A stretch of DNA of 39,156 nt from Ilyonectria destructans (taxonomy: Eukaryota; Ascomycota; Sordariomycetes; Hypocreales; Nectriaceae): positions 1-39,156 of the forward strand of contig JAHEWK010000055.1 of assembly GCA_020740775.1 (NCBI GenBank). Reading direction: 5' to 3'. The notes under the pieces are model-generated. The model ran no database searches, was not told where the DNA came from, and saw only the letters and a list, made by a program, of their open reading frames with translations. The position numbers and the translations under genes were made by a program. This document shows positions 18,948 through 29,291 of the stretch, piece after piece (within the stretch, counting starts at the first letter, position 1; each line of letters starts with the position of its first letter).

Positions 18948-21025
18948 TTAACAGAGAAAATAATAAATCCTCTTCCACCGCGGCCAACTACGCCTCTCCT
19001 CCCACGCCTCCTCTTTAGTTAAAAAGATTCTGTAAAACCGCCGCCCCGTCTCAATATCCATCTCGTTTACCCGAATAACACTTGTTCTGAAACGAAGCTT
19101 GTGGTAAACGAAGAGGATAATCACAAGGGGAAGGGCCATAACCCGGAGAAAGAAGTACTGCACCCTGCCGGACAAACTGGTATCCATGCCAGGTATCTCA
19201 ACAGGCGAGACAGCAATCCAAATCTGTGATGTTATCACCAGCGTGTATCCTATCAGACTGAACCAGGAACCGTAGACACCGACATTTGAACAGAAAGGAA
19301 GCTGTTCAAGCGGTCGAGACGCATGCGCCCAAGCCATGCGGAAGCGAATATGACAGAAGCAGATACTGGCCCAAGTGAGGAGGGTGCTGAAAGCGCTGAT
19401 AGAGAGGAGCCACTGGAAGATGGTATAGTGTATGCTCAGGTCGACGAGGTAGGCTATCAGCCCAACACCGCCTATAAGAAGGATGGTAATCAGCGGGCGA
19501 CCCTTCTTATCAACGTAGCTAAAGATCTGCGGCGCATATGATAGTTCAGCCAACGCCGCGAGAGTGCGTGAAGCGCCAAAGACGGCCGAATTCCCAACAG
19601 ACAGAACTGCAATCAGGATGATTGCATTCATCGCGCTCGGGAGAACCGATGTACCGGCGCTCTCGATGGCGATGATGAAGGGACTAGCGGATGCATCTGC
19701 GTTGTTCTTGCCTCCAACGAGAGTGGGTTCGTTAGAGGGCACGAGAAGCCCAACCAGTAGGATGGAAACGATGTAGAAGATGGCGATACGCCAGAAGACT
19801 TGTTTGACGGCCTTGGGGAGCGACTTGAGAGGGCTTGCTGTCTCGGCTGCGGCAAGTCCGATCAATTCAGTGCCACCAAAGGAGAAGACCGCTGTGATGA
19901 GAGCGCTGCAGAAGCCCTTGAAGCCATGTTTGAAGGGCCCAGGGTCGCCCCAGTATTTCCCGCCAATATAGCCGCTCTCGGGTGTGCCTCCGATATTGAT
20001 AATGATGCCCAACAGACTGGAAGTTGTTAGCAGCCGGCTTTACTACCGTCACTAAAGACAAGAGGGGATGGGGAGCTCACATGAAGGCAATGACTGCGAC
20101 AACCTTGATGATGGAAAAGATAAATTCTGCTTCACCGTACGCCTTGATGCCGAATAGGTTGATGCCGAGAATGCCGATGAGGAAGATGGTAATAAAGATG
20201 GCATTGGGCAAATGATCGTTCCAGTAGGAGATGGTGAATGCAGCGGCGATGATCTCGAGCGGCAAGATCCAGAGCCACTGCAAAAAGTAGCTGTTATGAA
20301 ATGACGGGTCAGTGGCTGGGTATGTCAAAACCCGGAGACCGGACAAGCCCTGTTGTCGTAGTATCAAGAACACCTACACCCAGCCAATAGCGAATCCCCA
20401 GGAGGGATCAAGGAAGCGAGTGGAAAAGGCAGTAAAGGATCCAGCAATGGGAAACATGACGCAGAGTTCGCACAGCGATTGCATGGTGCAGTACTGCATG
20501 GCCCCGACGAGGCAATATGCAAGCAAGACGCTGGCAGGCCCGGCTCTATAGAGAGCGGCGCCTGATGCAACGAAAAGGCCAGTTCCTGCGGCGGCCAGGT
20601 TAGACTTTGTAAAACGGGGCCGGAAAGCAACAAGATGGAAACATGTATCATGCCTCCCGATTCCTCTGAGCACCAGCAGCAACTCACTCACCGATGGCTC
20701 CTCCAAAGGCAATCATCTGAAGATGCCTCCCCTTGAGTCGTCTCGCAAGAGGCGTCGTGGCCGTCTTGGCGTTGGCCGCGAGCACATCGTAGTAGCCCGG
20801 CCTGTCACCAACCCTCGGTATCACCGGCGGTGGCGTCGCCAGATATGCACTATCGCGGCTTTTGATGGGCCGTCGGTTGGCGCGCCGGAAGCTGTCCATC
20901 CAGTCCTTTTCCTGGGGTGGCTTTGCGATTGACATCCTCCATAACGACCCGTTGTCGCCAGGACTGAAGGCCTTCATCTCGACGAGCTCGACGGAGCGAG
21001 TGACGGTGATGTGATCGACGCTCAT
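18948..21025 (-). CDS. amino-acid permease (fungal YAT/AAP family)
   Basis: Model: exons 21025-20692, 20585-20378, 20290-20081 and 20016-18948, 606 aa. Introns are 106, 87 and 64 nt; the second uses donor GTAGGT, which restores 'FAIGWVYFLQWLWILPLEII'. The start is the ATG at 21025 in a strong CACCATG context. Exon 1 ends in the family signature 'RRLKGRHLQMIAFGGAIG', continuing 'TGLFVASGAALYRAGPASV' and 'CVMFPIAGSFTAFSTRF'. Exon 4 has 'GFKGFCSALITAVFSFGGTE' and 'FGASRTLAALAEL'. About twelve membrane helices and a hydrophilic N-terminal tail of about 100 residues fit plasma-membrane amino-acid/proton symporters. Substrate cannot be read from sequence. An AGATAAG core, a possible AreA (nitrogen GATA factor) site, lies at 21373-21379 upstream. 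All exon frames are clean. Confidence 0.9.
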
Positions 21026-22554
21026 GGTGAGGGGAGTTCTAGAGGTGGGGTATGGACTCAAACATGGTCACAGGACAAGTGGTCAAGAGTCAAGAGAGGT
21101 GTAACGTTTTTTTGGGGGTTTTTTTTTTCAATCACTCAATTATAGCCTGGATGCTGAGGGGGGCGGACTCTCAGTCGAAAGCTGGCGGATGCCACCAAAA
21201 TGCCTCGTCTCAGGAAGTGCAACTACAGTACGTACGTAGGCCGGGCCATGTGCTTCGCCTCGAGCTTGGCTAATTCGGGCGTATATTATGTATTTGTGGT
21301 AGACAATCCCTGCTTCAGCTCGCGTGGCGTTGAATGTACGCTCAGCCACATAAGTCGGTGAACAAACCACCTCTTATCTCCCCGCCTGCGCCGACTGGGA
21401 TTGGCCATGGTCAACTTCAGTGGGGAACTGAACCAGTGGTAGACATGTGTCCAAAGTGCGGGGTGCACCTTTGCCTTAATAACTCGGGCGGCGAGGCGTC
21501 TGGGATGTCTTTTTAGGCTAGACACATCTATTGGTTCCCGTAATGCGTTGTGACAGAAGAATATGCCAACCACTTAACCTTATCCTAGTAACACCTGTAC
21601 TAGCTGCCACATCCAGGGGAGAGACTGGTCAGCATCGAGTAGCCTGCCCACAAACTCTAAGGTGGTGTCTATTAGTGCGGATGTAGCGTTTCAGGATAGG
21701 TACTGATGATGACGATTGACCTTCTAGAAACATTTTCGTCTCATGTCACAAGCCCTCACGGGAACCACATCTGGGATAGCTTCTGAGCCTTGACTAAGGA
21801 CCTGGATGGAACCTGCATTATGCAGGAACGCGATTTTGCATTCCAGCTGGTTGAGCTATCCTAAGAGATCATGCGGCCAGCAGCTTTCAGGGGCGCTTGA
21901 TAACGTTGCATCAATGAACGTGGCGGCCGCTACCGGTACTACTACTATCAGTTATGCAAATATTAGGCACGCGTCCTGCGCGCATTGACTATTCTAGAAA
22001 GTTAAACTGAAATTGATGTGTAACATGGCCTCCAGCTGCTATGCCGAAGTTGTCAAGACTCGTGTAAGGTAAATGAAGGTATGCAAGGCAGCCAGCCAAT
22101 CAGAAGGCGCTTGGGCGTCCATATTGAGAGTCCTTTTTTAGGTGAAAGGGAATTATAGGGGTGATGTACCAATCATGGTGCGTAAAATCCACTTTCAGTG
22201 AAAGTGGAAGATACGACAGGGAGCGTAGTAATTAAGGCTCTCCACGGTTGGAGGCAAAATGTTGTTTGGATGGGGCAATAATTTCCCGAATCGTCGCCTT
22301 ACGAGTGGTAAGGCTTACTACGCCCAACTGCATACAAATGGCTCAGCCTGGTGGCTGCGTGGCCAGGCTGACTGCCTGCGCCTCCTTCTGAAATGGTCAG
22401 TACCAGATCAAACTCTGGCCCAAGACGCCCAGGAACAATTCCCATCATGACAGTTTCCAACAACTGGACTTCAACACGTCGAGCCTCTGGTTATTAACAA
22501 CACCTTCCGTTCGCCATCACAAAGTGAGTAACCATCACTTCATCATCAGCAGGG
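21026..22554. other. shared upstream region of divergent permease and HET genes, no gene seen
   Basis: About 1.5 kb between divergently transcribed genes. It holds two poly-T runs near 21109-21128, an AGATAAG site on the minus strand (21373-21379) and a perfect palindrome, CCACTTTCAGTGAAAGTGG, at 22189-22207. Short frames are unconvincing and no RNA gene was recognised. Confidence 0.45.
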
Positions 22555-24405
22555 ATGGAAGCGTACCAGTATTCTCCACTACCTCCCCGCAATATCAGGT
22601 TGCTTCACCTCCACACTGGATCTGGTGACGACGAACTTATTGCGGAACTGAGAACGTTGCCGCTAGAAACTGCTGCCATTGTCGAATTTTCCGCTCTTTC
22701 ATACGCTTGGGGCGATCCCCTTCCGCGAAAGAGAATCATCTGCTCTGGGCGTGCGGTCGAAATTGGCCCAAGTCTGCACAATGCCTTGGTCAACATTAGA
22801 TCCCGACAATACCGACGCTTGATCTGGGCAGACGCGTTGTGTATCAACCAGAACGATACAGCTGAGCGTGCTTCCCAGGTTCGCCTTATGGGCGAGATTT
22901 ATTCAGCAGCGGCTACGACCGTGATATGGCTCGGCGGGGAATCGGACAGCGTCGGGCGAGCATTTGAGTTCCTTCGCAAGTTCGACTTGGTATATTCTCG
23001 CAAATCTACGAGTCTGCCGGTCGGTGATACCAGAACGCCACATAAACCTGAAGTTGAACTTATTCCTGCTGCCTTTGCCCCTGATCCTCTGTCTGCGGCT
23101 CGGGACATTGGGACTCTCCTTCAACAAAGTTGGTTCTCTCGGAAATGGATCCTGCAGGAACTGGCCAAATCTTCGAGCCCAATACTTGTGGCTGGCACAA
23201 AAAGTCTCCATTGGACGTTCTTAGCCTCCTGGCTTAATTATGGCATGGATCATCCCCGGACTTTCTGGTACTTTGAAGCCGCTTGTCCTCGGGGAGCTGA
23301 TGGTAGCCCCGAGAGCGACAGCGACTCCCAACTGCCGACATGGTATCAACGGGCATGTATCCTCGCGTCCCTGAAAGACAGACAAGAAAGTCTCTGCGAT
23401 CTTTTGAATACGACCTTTCTATTCAACTGCTCAGACTCTCGAGATCACATTATTGCGCTGCTCGGGCTCGCCTCTGATGTCAGTAGTTCTGACCTCAAAC
23501 TGTTGGTCGACTATAACATTCCAGGCACTGAACTATACCGGCGATTTGCTAGATTTTGCATCCGGAATAGCAGGAGCCTCACAATACTATGGTCTTTCAT
23601 TAACGGCATTTCGCCAGACCACCACGGGGCACTGGAGTCTTGGATACCCAACATCAAGCACGCACCCAGGAGTCCCCATCCAGTTGGTTCTAGGCTCGGT
23701 GTATTAAACTGGACCCATTTGCATGCAGCGGGTGACTCCTCGCTACAAGCCTCGGTCGATGGACAAGCCGGCTATCTGAGCATCCGTGGCAGGATTGTTG
23801 ATGTCATCGACTCGATGGGAATGACGCCCAACATTAGACTTACCAAATTACCTGACCCAAGGATATTCATGACAGAATCCTTGAGGAAATACGCCTCACA
23901 AGTCCACCACTGGCTGAAGGACTGTGAATCTGTCACGAAAGTTGGTAATGGTACCAATCACCCAGCAAATAACGGCGAGAAGGAGTTCATCAGCGCCATT
24001 TTATCGCACTTTAGTCATGAACTTTCGCAGGAGGCATCGGAAAGCTTTCGACGATACCGCGCGTTCATTGAAGCAATATGCGAAGCCAAACCCTTTGCTG
24101 ATGTGCAAGAGGAAGTAGGTAAGATATGCAAGTTGCCTCTTTTTCAAGATATAGATGGTATCTTAGTCGAGAATATGTGCCGACGATTTGGCGCATCTAG
24201 GAAAGGGTCCGTGGGATGGGTGCCGAAATGCGCCAATGTAGAAGACGTTGTCTGTGTTTTTGATGGAATGAGCATACCGTATGTCTTGCGTTTGGGCACT
24301 GAAGGGCGATATAGGCTGGTCGGTGAGGGCTATATGACGGGGCTCATGGCGGGCGAAGCTACGGAGTTAACGGATTGTGAGGCGAGGGATATTGTACTGG
24401 AATAA
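22555..24405 (+). CDS. HET-domain (heterokaryon incompatibility) protein
   Basis: A single uninterrupted 616-codon frame. The three conserved HET blocks are clear: 'EFSALSYAWGDP' (residues 45-55), 'LIWADALCINQNDTAERASQ' (89-108) and 'IYSAAATTVIWLGGESD' (115-131). Further family features include 'QSWFSRKWILQELA' and 'CSDSRDHIIALLGLASD', followed by the usual divergent C-terminal half, which ends with 'DIVLE'. No second recognised domain is fused. HET proteins act in the cytoplasm in fungal non-self recognition and can trigger programmed cell death when activated; many family members have no tested role. The start matches the normal family N-terminus ('YQYSPLPPRNIRLLHLHTG'). The gene looks intact and is the best-preserved recognition gene in the window. 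Confidence 0.93.
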   Translation: MEAYQYSPLPPRNIRLLHLHTGSGDDELIAELRTLPLETAAIVEFSALSYAWGDPLPRKRIICSGRAVEIGPSLHNALVNIRSRQYRRLIWADALCINQNDTAERASQVRLMGEIYSAAATTVIWLGGESDSVGRAFEFLRKFDLVYSRKSTSLPVGDTRTPHKPEVELIPAAFAPDPLSAARDIGTLLQQSWFSRKWILQELAKSSSPILVAGTKSLHWTFLASWLNYGMDHPRTFWYFEAACPRGADGSPESDSDSQLPTWYQRACILASLKDRQESLCDLLNTTFLFNCSDSRDHIIALLGLASDVSSSDLKLLVDYNIPGTELYRRFARFCIRNSRSLTILWSFINGISPDHHGALESWIPNIKHAPRSPHPVGSRLGVLNWTHLHAAGDSSLQASVDGQAGYLSIRGRIVDVIDSMGMTPNIRLTKLPDPRIFMTESLRKYASQVHHWLKDCESVTKVGNGTNHPANNGEKEFISAILSHFSHELSQEASESFRRYRAFIEAICEAKPFADVQEEVGKICKLPLFQDIDGILVENMCRRFGASRKGSVGWVPKCANVEDVVCVFDGMSIPYVLRLGTEGRYRLVGEGYMTGLMAGEATELTDCEARDIVLE

Positions 24406-24648
24406 TCATCCAGCGGGAACTGTGAGCCTAAGTCATCAGCAGTAGAAGGACAAGTAATAATTAGATCTTATCATTTGATAAGATTGTAAGATTGTGGATG
24501 CCGAAGTCCTTGAAGAGTCGTCTAATTTTATAGATTCTGCTCAATATATATTGTGGTGACCTCTCACGTTTGTTCAGATGCTACCGAACATGCTGCCTAC
24601 TACTGCCTGCTACTGCCTGCACTAGCTCGGCTACTGCATACCTGCAGC

Positions 24649-24692
<44 letters not shown>

Positions 24693-24980
24693 GTACAAAG
24701 GACCTGTCGTTTTCTGTCCGCATTCTGCATTCTGTACAGGATACCACATTTTCGTCCGTGCGCCACCTAATAAAAAGCAACGTCATCTAACAACAACCGA
24801 ACTTATACCGACTACAATCATCGTACTACTACCCTATCAGTTGTTATGAATAAGCAGTAGTAGTAGTACATAGTAGTGATTGTATTAAAAAGAAAACCTG
24901 TAGCGTAGCGAGTCGCCAAATTTTATCTTACTGTTTAGCTGTCTTACTCTGATCTGATTTTACTTCCACCATCATCTACA
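24406..24980. other. intergenic with simple repeats and a palindrome
   Basis: Contains a perfect 9-bp inverted repeat ATCTTATCA/TGATAAGAT at 24465-24484, just beyond the HET gene, and the CTA microsatellite described separately. No coding sequence is supported. Confidence 0.5.
24649..24692. repeat. (CTA)n microsatellite, about 14-15 units
   Basis: A pure CTA run of 44 bases. A short complementary run of TAG triplets occurs at 24857-24868, so the two could pair. Confidence 0.95.
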
Positions 24981-26093
24981 ATGTCAACCACCACCACCAC
25001 GCCAGAAGCCTTCATCCACCTCCAGTTATGGATTGACCCGATAACCAACCTTCTCATCTGTACCCAGTCAGAGTGTAAATATGCAATCAGCATTGGTAAA
25101 TCTTGTGTTATATCCCACCTGCGAGATAAGCATAAGATCCCGACCCACGCAAGAAAGGGCCTATTTCGACTACTCAAGACCCTTCCGCTCTCCAAACCAG
25201 ACGATGTCAGCCCCGCTGAAGATGGATCTCTCGAACACCCCAAACTCCAGGTCTATGATGGCTTCGCCTGTTGCGAATGCAAATTTAGGACAATCCATTT
25301 TCCGACCATGAGACGTCATTTCTCGGATCCTTTAGCCACGGATTGCCCAAGCAACACCGCCGCTGTGCGATACGGTAATATTGACCACCTCTTTGAGTAT
25401 GTATACCTACAGACATGGGTCGCTGGGTCAAAGCGGGAGTACTGGATCATCAAGCGAAATGGGAGCGTAGCCTGGCTGGTAAGGGATGAACGCACTGATC
25501 TCCATATGTGGTCTGTACATGAGCGCGAGGAGGTCCGCCATGCTGGGGCCGGGAGCGAGCAGCAAGAGGTATCAGCACCGCAGATCACAAACTTGACATA
25601 CACGGAACAAAGCTGCTGTATCAAGAGAACGGGTTGGGATACGACATACAGAGACAAAAGCCGCCAAGCATTAATCGCCATCACCCAGATGCCTTACGAG
25701 TACCCCAGCAACAGCAACAGTAACAGAGGCCATGTGGTTTGTGGCCGGGGACAAGATGGGTGTGAAGAGGACCTGGTAAGCCCACCGGACGATGAGGAAA
25801 GGATTGCTCGCATAGCAAGCCAAGTGGATGCCCTAATGGACCGGTGCGAGGAGACAGCAGAAAAGACGAGCCGCAACTTGCGCTGCTGGCTTAGGAGCAC
25901 CCGACCTCGATCTGCCTATACAAAGCCGTTTGAACTTGTCCAGCTACCCTCTACCAAGAAAAGTTACCGAAGGTTATGGAAGCGGGTGCTGGTGCTTGTA
26001 CTGCGGGCATATCGACTAGACCCGGACACTCGGGACAGGCTTACTGGCATCCGTTTGAAGAAGAGAGTATATGGGTGTATACAGTTGATATAG
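24981..26093 (+). CDS. OrsD/DUF3505-like C2H2 protein, probably C-terminally shortened
   Basis: An uninterrupted 370-codon frame. It has two zinc-finger-like segments: 'CTQSECKYAISIGKSC' followed by 'HLRDKH' (about residues 33-58) and 'GFACCECKFRTIHFPTMRRH' (about 92-112). These are followed by 'HLFEYVYLQTWVAGSKREYW'. This order (finger, 'YDGF' finger, 'LQTW' segment) is characteristic of OrsD-family proteins (DUF3505), named from a gene in the Aspergillus orsellinic-acid cluster but widespread as multicopy genes. The biochemical function is unknown; a DNA-associated role is inferred from the fingers. The end 'LDPDTRDRLTGIRLKKR' resembles an internal part of longer relatives, so this copy is probably shortened. 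No intron is needed. Confidence 0.65.
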   Translation: MSTTTTTPEAFIHLQLWIDPITNLLICTQSECKYAISIGKSCVISHLRDKHKIPTHARKGLFRLLKTLPLSKPDDVSPAEDGSLEHPKLQVYDGFACCECKFRTIHFPTMRRHFSDPLATDCPSNTAAVRYGNIDHLFEYVYLQTWVAGSKREYWIIKRNGSVAWLVRDERTDLHMWSVHEREEVRHAGAGSEQQEVSAPQITNLTYTEQSCCIKRTGWDTTYRDKSRQALIAITQMPYEYPSNSNSNRGHVVCGRGQDGCEEDLVSPPDDEERIARIASQVDALMDRCEETAEKTSRNLRCWLRSTRPRSAYTKPFELVQLPSTKKSYRRLWKRVLVLVLRAYRLDPDTRDRLTGIRLKKRVYGCIQLI

Positions 26094-26313
26094 AACCACC
26101 CATTCTGGGCGATGCCTTCTTCCTATTACTAGGAGGTACTATTAATAGAGGAAATGACATGGATAATAGGGAAGAAGAGGAGGAGGAAATTGGCTTGCGG
26201 AAAGCCAACACAGATAACGCCCGCCACAAGGAGCGACTCATTTGTCAGAAATCTTTATTGTCGGTAGGCTACTCTGTATATATGCTTCTTGAGTTTCATG
26301 AAGAATAATAACC

Positions 26314-26560
26314 TTCTCTCCAGTCGACACCTGGACGAACACAGGTACCCGACCAAGGGTCATGACATACGTCGGCCGAGAATCTGGACTCCCATCGGAC
26401 CAGAAACGGCCCCACCTAACCCGAGACATTATGTGGCTCACGGCCAACAATATAACAATAGTTAACTTCTACCGCCAAAACGACGAAGACAATGCGGTAG
26501 ACACCCTACGACAGTGACCTGTTCCAGATCGCTGCCTTGTGGCCAGATGTTAACCTCCCT
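26314..26560 (+). mobile_element. LINE endonuclease-domain fragment
   Basis: The plus frame reads 'DTWTNTGTRPRVMTYVGR', then 'QKRPHLTRDIMWLTANNITI' and 'VNFYRQNDEDNAVDTLRQ', then a stop and the residual 'PVPDRCLVA'. This is the middle of the endonuclease/exonuclease/phosphatase domain of Tad1-type LINEs, where the family has 'TRPRVMTYV' and 'VNxYRQ'. It has stops and a probable frameshift before the catalytic 'GDxN' region. It ends about 30 bp from the stop codon of the convergent forkhead gene. Confidence 0.65.
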
Positions 26561-26587
26561 AGTACTGGGAACATCGCAGTCAAGGTT

Positions 26588-27991
26588 CTAGGCGGCATCA
26601 TCTAAACTGAAGACTGGACTCCATGGGATGAAGTCATCCATATCTGTCACTCGGCAGATCGGCGACTGAAGCATATCCCGAACCCTTTTACGGTGGATGC
26701 GAAGGTCGGTACTAGTAGAAACGCAAGGAGGGTGGACGAACGGCTCGATCTTGGCGGCAGGCGTTAATGGTGTGAGCAATTGTTTGTCATGTGCCCGCTG
26801 CGACGGCGTGGAGGACGCCCGACTCAAATCAAACGACCAAGTAGAACCACCTTTAGCAAGGCCGGAAGGAGATAGCTGCCTCAGTCGAGCAATCTCTGCT
26901 TCGGCACGTCCACGTTTGATACTGAGACGGTCAGCCTCAGTAGTCAGCACATGCTTTGGTTGAATCGTAGTAGAGCCATATAAAGAGATGTAACCACTAT
27001 CCTCCATAGATGCAAACTTCCGTTTGTGGGGTTGGGTAGAAGTGGATGGAGTCGAGTTGTGCGAGACAGAAGGACCGTTGCTTCCATGTTCGGCATGCCT
27101 AGCAACTGTAGGCGATGGGCGGATGCTGGTAGGAAGAGGCGACGGGGTGGAAGCATCAAGGGGAAGCTCGCTATCGAGAGACTTCTCTAGAAATTCTTCT
27201 AGAGCAGGGTTGTCCAAGATAGCAATATGTACATCGGACGACAATTCCACGGGTATTGGTGGAGTAGCCTCGGCTGTAGGAAGCGTCGCGGTCGTCGCAG
27301 CCTGGCTAATGAGGACTGGCGGAGGGAGAGTGGGATCATCGATGGGAGCCAGGGTCGGCCGAGGGGATTTGTGGTGAGTGGACTTTTTGGCATTCTTGAC
27401 AGTCCGAGTGGACTTGCGTCCGCGCTTCGCCTCTAGGAACTGAGACTCGGCTCCTGCCTCGATACCCCAATAGCTGCCCTTTCCTGAATTTGGTTTCTGA
27501 ATCTTGATAAAGCATTTGTGAAGGCTCAGGTTGTGGCGGATACAGTTTTGCCAGCCAATTTCAGAAGCACTGTAGAAGGAGTAGTTGTCACTAATCCACC
27601 TATAGATCTCAGCAAGACCGAGCATCTTCTTCGGGGATTGAAGGATGGCCATTACGATCAACTGCGCATAGCTGTGTGGAGGTTTGGTGCCAGTGTCTAC
27701 GACCGGAGGGGACGAGTTGGACCGAGCCTTAGTGTTGTGGTCTGCCTTGATCTCCTTTTCAGCGGAGCGACTCGTATCGAACCCCGCCTGCCATTGGGCT
27801 TCCGGTGGCATGGTTTGATAGAGATATCGATCGTTGCGGGAGGCGGATATACTGGAGAAAACATGTTCTCCTTTCCATGTGCGAGCTAGTGTCGATTGAT
27901 TGCCAGTGAGCACAATTCCAGCGGCTGCACCAGATGGCTTCTCCAGTAGTATACCAGTGAGCAGGCTCTTGTAGGAGAGGGCCGATAGCAA
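26588..27991 (-). CDS. forkhead-domain transcription factor
   Basis: An open frame of 467 codons from ATG at 27991, without introns. The forkhead domain spans residues about 103-177: 'KPPHSYAQLIVMAILQSP', 'LAEIYRWISDNYSFY' and the recognition helix 'GWQNCIRHNLSLHKCF' (Asn149, Arg152, His153), closing with 'GKGSYWGI'. The long C-terminal region is Pro/Ser/Thr-rich with a basic stretch, and ends in a compact motif ('RIHRKRVRDMLQSPI', 'DDFIPWSPVFSLDDAA') that looks conserved. It would act in the nucleus; in fungi such factors regulate cell cycle, septation or development, but the paralogue cannot be fixed from sequence. The true start is uncertain: the first 60 residues are atypical, and an upstream exon in 27955-28293 was considered without a frame-consistent splice. 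An internal ATG at 27811 is an alternative. Confidence 0.85.
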   Translation of the reverse strand: MLSALSYKSLLTGILLEKPSGAAAGIVLTGNQSTLARTWKGEHVFSSISASRNDRYLYQTMPPEAQWQAGFDTSRSAEKEIKADHNTKARSNSSPPVVDTGTKPPHSYAQLIVMAILQSPKKMLGLAEIYRWISDNYSFYSASEIGWQNCIRHNLSLHKCFIKIQKPNSGKGSYWGIEAGAESQFLEAKRGRKSTRTVKNAKKSTHHKSPRPTLAPIDDPTLPPPVLISQAATTATLPTAEATPPIPVELSSDVHIAILDNPALEEFLEKSLDSELPLDASTPSPLPTSIRPSPTVARHAEHGSNGPSVSHNSTPSTSTQPHKRKFASMEDSGYISLYGSTTIQPKHVLTTEADRLSIKRGRAEAEIARLRQLSPSGLAKGGSTWSFDLSRASSTPSQRAHDKQLLTPLTPAAKIEPFVHPPCVSTSTDLRIHRKRVRDMLQSPICRVTDMDDFIPWSPVFSLDDAA

Positions 27992-28557
27992 TTATGTTCA
28001 GCTTGTGTCCCAAGTGAAGATCTCAATCGAGGTTGTTCGCGCATCGATGGTCGATGGTTGTCGGGAGCAAAGCCGGGTTGTGTGGTTGCGAGCTTTATCG
28101 GCGGGCGTGGATTCGGGTTCGTTGACGGTGTAGTCTGTATAGAGGAAATCTGGTCTTGGAGAGGTTGAATGCAACCGGAGGCTAGTACCTCCAAGGGGAC
28201 ATAGAAGCCAGGGTCGGTGATAGCAGGGTCGGAATTTCGCATCGGAAAGGGGTCGAGAGTCGATTCGGTGGCCAAGAAAATCCAGAGGAGCACGTGGCGG
28301 ACGAATCATGGCCGCCGTTCTGTCTCACGCAAGTACGGCTGGCGGGATGTCGAGGATCAAGGTCTCGGGGAGACAAGCCCAAGCAAGCTTGATCTGGGTC
28401 AAGGAATCATGCTACCAAGGCCCGGCTTGAAGGAGAGAGCCCGGGGCGAAGCTTGCAACGGCGCGCACGCTTATCGCGCAAACGCGTTCGCGTCGAACGA
28501 AGCGTTCAGCGGCGCACTGTCTGGGGCCACGGATGAGGGGACGCCGGAATCTAGTTA
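27992..28557. other. forkhead 5' flank, no separate gene supported
   Basis: Overlapping short frames exist on both strands. The minus frame 28293-27886 could carry a 5' exon of the forkhead gene, but no donor and acceptor pair that I tried kept the frame. Confidence 0.3.
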
Positions 28558-28888
28558 CCCGTTGGATCATGTGTGGGGCAAGCCCCAAGGCGATCCAACT
28601 AAGCAAGCTTAGTTGGCCACAAAATTGCGAGACAGCCACAAAAACGCGAGACAGCATCAGAGTTGGCGGGGAAATTGGCGTAAATCTGCTAGTACAAAAG
28701 GTATATCTGCGGCTCAAAAATTTGGCTCTCGAAAATCGCATCGGGCTCTCTTCGGTTAACAATCTGATGGCAAAATTCATGTGATCTTGATCCTGTCTCG
28801 CAGTTTTGTGGCTGTCTCGCAATTTTGTGGCCAACTAAGCTTGCTTAGTTGGTTCGCCTTGGAGCTTCGCTCCACATGAACCAACGGG
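28558..28888. mobile_element. foldback MITE (331 bp) flanked by TA
   Basis: The two ends are inverted copies of about 95 bp (roughly 28558-28654 and 28790-28888) starting CCCGTTGG and flanked by TA on both sides, the target duplication of Tc1/mariner-type elements. Each arm also contains its own hairpins: GTTGGATC...GATCCAAC enclosing GGGGC AA GCCCC, and the palindrome CCAACTAAGCAAGCTTAGTTGG split around its centre. The roughly 135-bp middle has no coding capacity. Arm-to-arm differences are few. Confidence 0.85.
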
Positions 28889-29291
28889 TAATCTCCACAC
28901 ATGAGATGCGGGAAGGTCAACAGAGAGACCCATTATTAGCTAGCGCGCTGTCCGACGGGGCTCAATCCGCATCCCTGGACACAAAGAGCATCTGGTACAA
29001 TTTTAATTGTCAAATATACCTGGCCCACCAAACTAATTACTAACATGGACGGCAGATTTACCCGTGGCTTCGGTAGGCCTGGCAGTATTCTGTCTTGTCT
29101 GCGATACCTGTGTTACTGCCGAGAGCCCCCTCGCTCCATGTGTTGCTGACCCGCACTCTCACGCTCTCTTGGCTCTTGATATCCCTTGCTTGGTTCCGTC
29201 CTACGAATTCTTTGACCTTCTCCGCCGCACCGTCCGAGAGGAGTTCGTCCGTGCTGGAAGCGGCGTCTCGCAGGGCGTATGAAAACAACAT
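28889..29291. other. intergenic, no gene seen
   Basis: Several overlapping short frames (29058-29313) carry no recognised domain. They may include decayed 3' sequence of the RecQ-type remnant, which runs toward this side. Confidence 0.3.

Noticed and set aside
24553..24849. 98-codon plus frame with a poly-Leu stretch
   Set aside because: The leucine run is only the CTA microsatellite read in one frame.
27886..28293. Upstream 5' exon of the forkhead gene
   Set aside because: The donor and acceptor pairs tried (GTATAC at 27954 with CACTAG or CTCCAG) did not keep the frame.
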